Shown here: piece by piece, positions 40,170 to 46,543 of the stretch
Position numbering within the stretch: the stretch's first letter is position 1
How the letters are laid out: each line of letters starts with the position of its first letter
Source: Patescibacteria group bacterium UBA3291
GTDB taxonomy: Bacteria; Patescibacteriota; Gracilibacteria; Absconditabacterales; Absconditicoccaceae
DNA length: 46,543 nt
Assembly: GCA_002361595.1 (NCBI GenBank)
Contig: DETJ01000043.1
Location: 1-46,543 of the forward strand
Direction of reading: 5' to 3'
The notes under the pieces: generated by a model
Seen by the model: only the letters and a program-made list of their open reading frames with translations
Databases searched by the model: none
What the model was told of the DNA's origin: nothing
Translations under genes and position numbers: made by a program

Positions 40170-42077
40170 TTATAATGCTCTTGTATCTCTTTTTTCCACA
40201 GCAGCCTTTATAAATTCTGCCTTACTTTGTTCATACTGTTCTTTAGTTTTGAATACTCTTACTGAAACTCATTCAGAATTTACTTCTTTTTCTCATACGA
40301 TAAGTATGTAAGGCACTTTCATAAGCTCAGCATTTCTAATCTTTTTATTCAAACTATCTGCGCTTGTATCTACTGAAACTCTTATATTCTCTTTCCTTAA
40401 ATCTTCACAAACTTTATTAGCATAATCTATGAATGGATCAGCTACTGGAAGAATTTTTACTTGTTCAGGAGCTAACCAGAAAGGGAATACTCATTTAGTT
40501 TCTTCTAGTAAGAATGCAGTAAATCTGTCAAATGTTCCGAATATTGCTCTGTGAATTACTACTGGAGTTTTCTTTTCTCCATCTTTGTCTGTATATTCTA
40601 GTTTAAATCTTCTAGGCAAAAGGAAATCAAGCTGACATGTAGACAAAGTTACTTCTGGACCAACTGCAGGTTTAACTTCTACATCTAGTTTAGGTCCGTA
40701 GAAAGCAGCTTCTCCGATAGCTTCAGTATAAGGACATCCAAATTCATTCAATACTTCTCTGAGCTTATTTTCTGCTTCATTCCACATTTGATCATCGTCG
40801 AAGTATTTTTCTTTATCTGCAGGATCTCTTAATGAGAGTCTGAATTTATAATTAGTTAATCAGAAATCTTTATACACATCGAGAATCAAAGTTACCACTT
40901 TTTTGAATTCTTCTCAGATTTGGTCTGGTCTAACGAATAGGTGAGCATCATTCTGACACATACATCTTACTCTTTCTAGTCATTTTACTACTCCACTTGC
41001 TTCATATCTGAAATCTGTAGCAAATTCTCAGATTCTGATAGGCAAATCTCTGTATGATCTCAAATCATTTGCATAGATTAGCATATGATGAGGACAGTTC
41101 ATAGGTCTAAGTACAAATTCTTCTTCATCTACTTTCATTGAAGGGAACATATTTTCTTGGTAATGATCCCAGTGCCCTGAAGTTTTATACAAATCTACAG
41201 TTCCCACACATGGAGTATATACATGCATATAACCCATATTTCTCTCTTTTTCGTAGATGTAGTTTTCAAGCTGTTTTCTAATTACAGCACCATTTGGTAA
41301 CCAAAGAGGCATTCATTTACCAACTAAATCATGAGACATGAAAATTGATAAATCTTTTCATAATTTTCTATGATCTCTTCTTTTTGCTTCTTCTACTTCT
41401 TCTGCATAAGCTTTGAGATGTTCTTTATCTTCGAAAGCCCAAACGTAAATTCTAGTCATCATTACATTATTAGAGTTTCCTCTCCAATATGCTCAGGCTA
41501 ATTTATCTATTTGGAATGCTTTTGGATCAATCTCTTTAGTGTTTTCTACGTGAGGTCCTTCACACATATCCAAGAATGTAGCAAATTTCCCAGCGAATTT
41601 ATCTGGAAATTTTTCTTGAAGATATTTAGTTATTCCTTCGTAGTATTTGATGTAATTTTCATCAATTCATTCCAAAACTCTATCTTTAGCAGCTTCGGCA
41701 ATAGTATTTACATAGAATGAGATACTTTCTCCATCTGCAAGGAATTCCTTTCTCATTTCATCCTTGTATTTCTGTTTCATCAACTGATTAACCAAATAAT
41801 CAGAAGTCTCAGCATCTACATCTATGCGTATCATTTCTTGACATTCTTTTACGATTTTTACCATCTGATCTTGAACTTTTTTCAAGTCATCTTCTCAGAT
41901 TTGTTTTTCTTCACTAAATAAGAAATCGTAATACAATCCATTATCGATTGCTGGTCAGATTGCTACTTCTACATCCCATTGCTGTACTCTTTGGATAGCT
42001 TCAGCTAGCACGTGAGCTAGAGTATGACGTTGTCTAAACAAGGGAGTGTCTTCATGATTTGACATCTTTGTATTCAT
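40170..42077 (-). CDS. thrS: Threonyl-tRNA synthetase (without N-terminal TGS domain)
   Basis: The enzyme charges tRNA-Thr and edits Ser-tRNA-Thr. The 635-residue protein has the editing-site HxxxH (H18, H22 in RQRHTLAHVLAEA) and CEGPHV (~168). The class II core has MNCPHHMLIY with a zinc cysteine (~322), FRYEASG motif 2 (~354), QLDFLLPRRFKLEY, VIHRAIFGTFDRF motif 3 (~504), and a C-terminal anticodon-binding domain ending in RDTRAL. The editing domain starts almost at residue 1, so the ~60-residue TGS domain found in most bacterial ThrRS is missing. Expression is probably controlled by the Thr leader-peptide attenuator directly upstream. ATG 42065 is a second possible start. Confidence 0.95.
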
Positions 42078-42084
42078 AATCTAA

Positions 42085-42111
42085 TAAAAAATCCTACCTT
42101 CATAGTAGGAG
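42085..42111 (-). terminator. Attenuator terminator (3:4 stem) in front of thrS
   Basis: TCCTAC, loop TATGAAG-type, GTAGGA, then ATTTTTT on the minus strand, ending 8 bases before the thrS ATG. A terminator this close upstream of a gene is expected only for attenuation. Confidence 0.85.
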
Positions 42112-42190
42112 CTCATTGAAATATAACAACTGAAAACTCCTACCAAATATGGTTTGTTGTGGTAGTGGTTGTAGTTGTTATTCAATTCAT
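42086..42190 (-). promoter_or_regulatory. Threonine attenuator of thrS (leader peptide, antiterminator, terminator)
   Basis: All positions are on the minus strand, given in plus coordinates. Region 1 is CTACC inside the Thr codons (42161-42165). Region 2 is GGTAGGAG (42137-42144), overlapping the leader stop codon. Region 3 is CTCCTAC (42105-42111). Region 4 is GTAGGA (42092-42097), followed by ATTTTTT. Pairs 1:2 (5 bp), 2:3 (7 bp perfect, antiterminator) and 3:4 (6 bp plus T-run, terminator) exclude each other. A ribosome stalled on Thr codons would free region 2 for 2:3 pairing; a ribosome at the stop codon would cover region 2 and allow the terminator. Layout seen in sequence; mechanism inferred from trp/his/pheS-type attenuators. 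Confidence 0.85.
42140..42190 (-). CDS. thrS leader peptide with eight consecutive Thr codons
   Basis: The 17-codon ORF reads M N G I, then eight Thr (ACA ACT ACA ACC ACT ACC ACA ACA), N H I W and TAG. All four Thr codon types except ACG are used. Codon 3 is TGA (Gly), so the peptide would stop after two residues under the standard code and be missed. The ORF ends in the strand that forms the antiterminator and lies 63 bases upstream of the thrS start. Its peptide product probably has no function beyond sensing charged tRNA-Thr. Confidence 0.85.
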
Positions 42191-42258
42191 AGTTTACCAA
42201 TCAATTTATAAACTAACAAAAGTATTATTATTTTTAAAATGGAATGCAAGAGAAATCT

Positions 42259-42290
42259 AAAAAAAGTAGAATGTGATTCACATCCTACTT
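42259..42290 (-). terminator. Terminator after the small membrane protein gene
   Basis: On the minus strand AGTAG-G-ATGTG, loop AAT, CACAT-T-CTACT and seven T. It isolates the thrS leader from transcription entering from upstream. Confidence 0.9.
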
Positions 42291-42552
42291 AATTTCCATT
42301 CAGCTTTCTCTTTGTTAGTTCAATCTTCCTGTAATAGTAAAGAATAACTTTTACGAGAAGAAACATGATTACCAAAGAGGAAATGATTACAGCCCCATTA
42401 GGAATGAGGACATCCCTAGCTTCAGGTTTTGCAGCCCAGGATGAAGATCCTCCCAAGATATACCCCATCCAAAAGCCAAACGCAACCATCACTACGAGCA
42501 CGTAATACAGCTCCCATTTTTCAACTCTAATCTTCTTTACCATATCTCTCAC
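42289..42552 (-). CDS. Small membrane protein with two membrane segments, unknown function
   Basis: The 87-residue protein has hydrophobic segments at about residues 16-36 (LYYVLVVMVAFGFWMGYILGG) and 52-72, with a basic C-terminus. No family is recognised. All six glycines are GGA, GGG or GGC and none is TGA. ATG 42543 (fourth codon) is an alternative start. It is followed by its own terminator. Confidence 0.6.
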   Translation of the reverse strand: MRDMVKKIRVEKWELYYVLVVMVAFGFWMGYILGGSSSWAAKPEARDVLIPNGAVIISSLVIMFLLVKVILYYYRKIELTKRKLNGN

Positions 42553-42614
42553 AGTTTTTTGTTTACATAATATATTATAATGATTTTTATTTATATGTAA
42601 AGATAAAATATTAT

Positions 42615-42650
42615 AAAAAAGCAGAACCTTCGTATCTAAGATTCCGCTTT
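42615..42650 (-). terminator. Terminator after the 67-residue gene
   Basis: A 10-bp stem AAGCGGAATC / GGTTCTGCTT (two G-T pairs) followed by TTTTT on the minus strand. Confidence 0.8.
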
Positions 42651-42665
42651 GAAATAGAGATAAGA

Positions 42666-42869
42666 CTAGTCTTTCTTTTTGTTGTCACACGGCATCATAC
42701 GACGCTTATGTTTTGGAACGTTATTCACATTCCGTGGGTGTTGGAATTTTGTACTTTGAGGAACAGATGTAGGTTCCTCATCTTCGAACTCTGGAACAAT
42801 GATGGTCATAATTCCTGGCATAATTCCCGGTATACCATCGTAGGCAGGCACATTAAATCTACTTTTCAT
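42666..42869 (-). CDS. Small protein of unknown function
   Basis: The 67-residue protein has a GIPGIMPGIM near-repeat, an acidic EFEDEEP centre and a basic, Cys-containing tail (KHKRRMMPCDNKKKD). It has no membrane segment. Its glycines are GGT/GGA, no TGA, and it includes a CGG arginine. A clean terminator directly downstream supports a real transcript. Function unknown. Confidence 0.5.
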   Translation of the reverse strand: MKSRFNVPAYDGIPGIMPGIMTIIVPEFEDEEPTSVPQSTKFQHPRNVNNVPKHKRRMMPCDNKKKD

Positions 42870-42952
42870 ATCGTTTTTGTTTTTTGGTTTAACGTAATGT
42901 TCATTTTAATGATGTGAGTATAAAATGTCAAGTAAAATTTGTATAAAAAGGA

Positions 42953-42974
42953 CCCGCACAAGATTCTGTGCGGG
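42953..42974. terminator. GC-rich terminator-like hairpin
   Basis: CCCGCACA, loop AGATTC, TGTGCGGG. Read on the minus strand it is followed by TCCTTTTT, on the plus strand by TTAATTTT. The minus-strand T-run is the better one. Confidence 0.7.
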
Positions 42975-43132
42975 TTAATTTTAGTTATGGAATGAAACGA
43001 ATGCGTCTATCCACCTAAGGTGGATGGGTGGACTGAGTGAGGACGTCTCGCATTACCACCATTTTGCGATAGTCCGTTTTTGTTGTCTGAGGAAAGCCCA
43101 TTCTAAATGATAAGATTGGCTCGAGCTTCCAA

Positions 43133-43510
43133 TTGAGAGCGGCCCAAACGAAGGCAGGCTCTTCAAATTGGTTTAATTTGGAGATTGTGTATAGACGCGA
43201 TAGGATTCCACCTTTGTGTTTGGATTGTGTGCAGAAAATGGCAATAACCTGCCCCTGGTGTGGAAGACCTATCTTCATTGGGAATTATATTACTCTCTAT
43301 ACACCAACTGATCCAAATTATCGAATCCCTGATGGTGCTGTAGTGTATTCTAGGAATCCTCTTCGGCTTGTCGGATGTCAACGGTCTGATTGTGCAGAAA
43401 CTGGAGCTGATTATTGTGGCATTTGGGAAGCACCAGGCAAGGTAAAAAGAATTCCATCCGCAATTGAACGTGTTATGGTAACAGGTAAACCTGTGGTTAT
43501 GAACTTCTAA
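43133..43510 (+). CDS. Probable zinc-ribbon protein, unknown function
   Basis: The frame from TTG 43133 gives 125 residues, and ATG 43238 (MAITCPWCGRP start) is a second choice giving 90. Cysteine pairs CLDC, CPWC, and the later CQRSDC and DYC suggest metal binding. The C-terminal half (PDGAVVYSRNPLRLVGCQRSDC) looks like a well-formed protein. No TGA occurs after the TTG start; Gly codons are GGA/GGG/GGC/GGT, and two CGG arginines occur. A minus-strand ORF (43015-43278) overlaps the first part and ends before the hairpin at 42953, so strand assignment of the first ~150 bases is uncertain. Confidence 0.55.
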   Translation: MRAAQTKAGSSNWFNLEIVYRRDRIPPLCLDCVQKMAITCPWCGRPIFIGNYITLYTPTDPNYRIPDGAVVYSRNPLRLVGCQRSDCAETGADYCGIWEAPGKVKRIPSAIERVMVTGKPVVMNF

Positions 43511-43650
43511 AAATTTATGATGACTATGTATTTTTAGTCAGCTTTTTTATTTGTAATAATATTTATAAAATTATAGTTGAAAATAATTGCTTTTTGATTA
43601 AATAATTAATTATATTATTTATATTATTTATATTTCTAATTTTTTATGTG

Positions 43651-44259
43651 ATGGAAAAAAAATTATTGGTTTTCGTTTTGTCATCATGTGTCTTGGCATT
43701 AGCATGATGTGGTAAAGAATGCGACTGTACTCAAGAGATAGCTCAAGCTCTTGAAAATGAAAATGGAGCTTTGCAGAAAGTTACTCAGGATTGTGTAGAT
43801 AAATGATGAACGCATTCACTTATTCATTCTCAGACTGCTGTATATTGAGAATGTGAGTTCCCTAGTGGAGTAATTTGTGATGATGATTTATTACGTTCTG
43901 GTGAGTGTCAATATGAAGTAGATACAAGCAATATTGATACTGAGGAAAAACGTATTGAAGGTTGTGAACAAGCTGCGGCTAATTATATAAAGGATATTGA
44001 GAAAGGGGAAGTTGTAAATATTGATTGGGAAGATGAAAGTGAGTGATGAGCTTCTTTTGTCAGAAGCTGAATAGTTAAATATTCTAAAGGATGAGATAAT
44101 CGAAAAATTAATATTGAATGTGTGGCTGATTTTGTTGATGGAAGTATTTCTGTATCAGAACTTAAATTAGATGAAGAGTCAGATACTGAAGAATCAGAAG
44201 AAGTAACTGTAGATGAAGAAATTGCAGAAGAAGTTACGGATGAACAAATTACAGAATAA
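43651..44259 (+). CDS. Lipoprotein with DUF333-like Cys motif
   Basis: This 202-residue protein starts MEKKLLVFVLSSCVLALAGC, where the lipobox glycine is TGA; Cys20 would be lipidated. Residues ~45-90 (CVDKGGTHSLIHSQTAVYGEC, then EFPSGVICDDDLLRSGEC) match the spacing of the DUF333 domain. The C-terminus is strongly acidic (about 40 residues with EE/DE runs), like the lipoprotein at 17986. Role unknown, exported. Confidence 0.75.
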
Positions 44260-44284
44260 TTAAGAATTCTAATCAAATGAACAA

Positions 44285-44310
44285 AGGGAAGTCATCAGAC
44301 TTCCTTTTTT
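44285..44310 (+). terminator. Terminator after the DUF333-like lipoprotein gene
   Basis: GGAAGTC, loop ATCA, GACTTCC, six T. Confidence 0.9.
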
Positions 44311-44381
44311 AATAATACAATCTTGAATAAAAGTCTGATTTATTTATAAAACCTTAAGTTTTATTTTTCACAATTTTTACA

Positions 44382-46543
44382 GTGTTATCATCAAAATACA
44401 GATATATTTGATTAGATTTTGAGACGACAGGGTTAGATTTGCTCAAAGATGAACCAATTCAATTATGAATTGTAGAGATTGATATTGATGGAAATATTAT
44501 TGACCAGTATCAGACTCTTCTCCGTCCACAAAAGGAATTAAAAGAACTCAAAAATATCGTTAGTTTTATCACAAATATTGATCCAAAAGACCTTGTTTCT
44601 GCTCCGACTCCATCAGAAGTAGAAAAGGAAATTTTTCGTTTTTTCTGAAAAAATACAGTAGTAATCTGACATAATATTGCATTCGATTTATCGTTTTTAA
44701 ATCGTTTTTTTCCATCGCTAAAATATGCATTTTCAATAGATACGTTCCAATTATCTCAAGCAATGGTTCCATATGCTCCAAGTTATGCACTCGAAATTTT
44801 ATCTAGTCATCTCGAAGAGAAACCACTTTTTCTTCAGCGAAAATCAAAATTCTGACTTACATTTACTTCAAAGAATCAAGAGCAAGAAAGTTTTCATGAT
44901 GCATTTTTTGATACTAAAGAGACTTTGGCATTATTTTGTTATTTAATCGATTTTCTCTGACAAGTGCAAGAAAAGACTCCAGTTCTTAGTCAGTTAATCA
45001 ATAAATCTAATGCTGAATTTTTTCAGGTTCTGTCTTCATATGATTACAAACCATCGCCATCGATTGGAGAAATAATAATTCCTGCGCTTAAAAAAATTGC
45101 ACCAAATGATACTTCTTTTACATCATTTCCATATGATATTCAGACTTCAAATTACGAATCCAAAAAAAGATATTATATCTGAAATCTGAAATTTAAATCA
45201 TTTCTTCAGTCACTACTTGCAAACAAAAAGATTCTGCTCGTTTTTTCTTCCAAGCCAAAACTAGATATTGCAAAAAATCTTCTCAATGATATGTGAATCA
45301 AAAATATCGGATTTGCTCGTGAGGAGCAGACAATCTCTCCAAAATTATTCCAAACATTTTTGTCTAAGTCAGAATTTTCAGATTTTGAAATATTATTCAT
45401 CATCAAATATTGCGTTCATCTATTCTATGGATATGGAGTACTAGACTTGAATTCCAAGTGAGATTATAAAGTTTATGGATTTATCAAAGACTCACGTGAA
45501 ATAGTAAAGTATCCTCTCGTTCTTACTACGCATCAATGACTATATTCACTTCTCGAAAAGAATATCGAAACATACCAGGATTTTCAGATTCTTTTCTTTG
45601 ATACTGAATGGCGATATCGCTTTTACAACCAGTATCTTTCTCGTACTTGTGATTTGTATTATATCCAGAATTTTGTAGATATGCTACTATATAAGTACCA
45701 GCTTTTACAGGAAAAAAATCTGATTTCTAATGAATCTTTGACTACACTTCAGGAATTTGATACATTTTTCACAATGTTTATCTGAATTTTACGAACTGAA
45801 ACCAAAAAATTATTCATAAATATTCCAGACGATGAGATTCAAATCAATCCAATAGTTTCAAGTATCGAATTCTATCAAACGAAATTATTACTCGAAAGAT
45901 TCAAAGAATTCTGACCAAAACTTGAATCGACTTTACAGCCATCAGATTTCAAAACTCTACGGTTACAAATCGAGCATTTTTTCTCTATCACAGAAACCGT
46001 TGCAAAAGTTCAGAGAAAAATGTATGGTCAGTCAGATTTCTATTTCCTTTTTAGTGAAGATACTAAATTTACAAATCGAGATGAATTTCTAGATATTTTC
46101 TGAAATCATCATACATTATTTTTATCGAATCACGAAACATCTTATTCTCCAATTCTGTCAGATATATCAGATTCTGAAGAGAAGAAACTTCCACATCTTA
46201 AAGCTGTCGTTGATATAGAATCGATGCTTTCAAAGTTCATTTCAAAATCTGAGCAATCATTTTTTATTATCTCTACAATAAAGGATGAATCTCGTGAGAT
46301 TTTTGAATATTTACAAACGATTCCTGAATTATCCGATTATGAACTTTTAGTAGAAAATATTACATGATGAGCCTGAAAAAATATCTATAAAGCTCAGAGA
46401 AATCAGAAAAAAGTCGTAGTATGATGATATAATTTTTTAATGATGTGCTATGCTCAGAAAGTTAAATTTGATGAGCTAATTATTCGAAATATCAGATGAG
46501 CTCAATCAGATTTAATTTTGACTGATATGCAGCGATATTCTCC
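44382..46543 (+). CDS. DnaQ-type 3'-5' exonuclease fused to a divergent DinG-like helicase region (cut by window edge)
   Basis: 720 codons are visible, open at the right end. Residues ~5-190 are a DEDDh exonuclease: IGLDFETTGL (DxE), IGHNIAFDLSF (second D), and HDAFFDTKETLALF (H and D of the last motif). The rest has the length and layout of the DinG/XPD-like helicase arm in such fusions (LVFSSKPKLDIAKNLL; LTTHQGLYSLL; FFDTEW in place of DEAH; VVGGYNFLMM late), but no GKT/GKS Walker A is present. GTG 44382 is the only start after the upstream in-frame TAA. Role in DNA repair is inferred. Confidence 0.78.

Noticed and set aside
42086..42190. T-box riboswitch before thrS
   Set aside because: The leader is too short, and I see neither a Stem I specifier loop nor the TGG-bearing T-box consensus; the Thr-codon ORF and alternating stems explain it better.
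42078..42260. A confident promoter for the thrS leader transcript
   Set aside because: Only weak TATAAA-like boxes with poor spacing are visible, so I do not list one.

Overview
The window comes from a bacterium that reads UGA as glycine (translation table 25), so it most likely belongs to the Absconditabacteria (SR1) / Gracilibacteria (BD1-5) branch of the Candidate Phyla Radiation. Conserved glycines are written TGA: the P-loop region of EF-Tu (GHVDHGK, TGA at 27809-27811), codon 2 of uS3 (MGQKVNP), the GG of the CCA-adding enzyme, and the lipobox glycine of the lipoprotein at 43651. Only TAA and TAG act as stops. A standard-code reading breaks almost every gene, so the coordinates here come from re-reading all frames with TGA as Gly. 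The DNA is AT-rich. The ribosomal cluster has no uL30 gene between uS5 and uL15, which fits CPR.

Layout. 1-915: the 3' part of sufB. 1035-3296: two secreted paralogues with YadA-like beta-roll head repeats and Cys-containing C-termini. 3361-5286 (minus): CorA-type metal transporter, a membrane PH-domain protein, bL31. 5483-7273: HD-domain CCA-adding enzyme. 7364-14480: two very Cys-rich secreted proteins, one of 1586 residues with degenerate SLH-like repeats, a PKD domain, thrombospondin-type-3 calcium motifs, a 441-bp tandem duplication, an acidic stretch and a Gly/Ser linker. 14559-17936: SecF, pseudouridine synthase, lytic-transglycosylase-like protein, exonuclease III. 17986-21052 (minus): lipoprotein, Hsp20, MurD, rhomboid protease. 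Then tRNA-Ser, an M16 peptidase, and a convergent intergenic region with paired hairpin repeats. 22682-25864 (minus): compact group DUF456 / GH26 / adenylate kinase / VanY. tRNA-Ile and tRNA-Phe, an M15 peptidase (minus), and tRNA-Pro follow.

27752-39992 is the translation cluster: tuf, then the S10-spc order rpsJ-rplC-rplD-rplW-rplB-rpsS-rplV-rpsC-rplP-rpmC-rpsQ-rplN-rplX-rplE-rpsN-rpsH-rplF-rplR-rpsE-rplO-secY. On the minus strand is thrS, preceded by what I regard as the most interesting element in the window: a 16-residue leader peptide containing eight consecutive Thr codons, followed by mutually exclusive antiterminator and terminator stems. This is a textbook-style threonine attenuator on an aminoacyl-tRNA synthetase gene, visible only when TGA is read as Gly.

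42240-43512 holds three small genes without any TGA-Gly codon and with more GGG/GGC/CGG than their neighbours, possibly acquired from a standard-code donor. The window ends with a DUF333-like lipoprotein and the start of a DnaQ-exonuclease/DinG-like helicase fusion in which I find no Walker A motif.

Together the genes describe a small cell with a full translation core, Sec export, peptidoglycan synthesis and several peptidoglycan hydrolases, and a large investment in Cys-rich surface proteins. That suits an attached, host-dependent lifestyle, although the lifestyle is inference.
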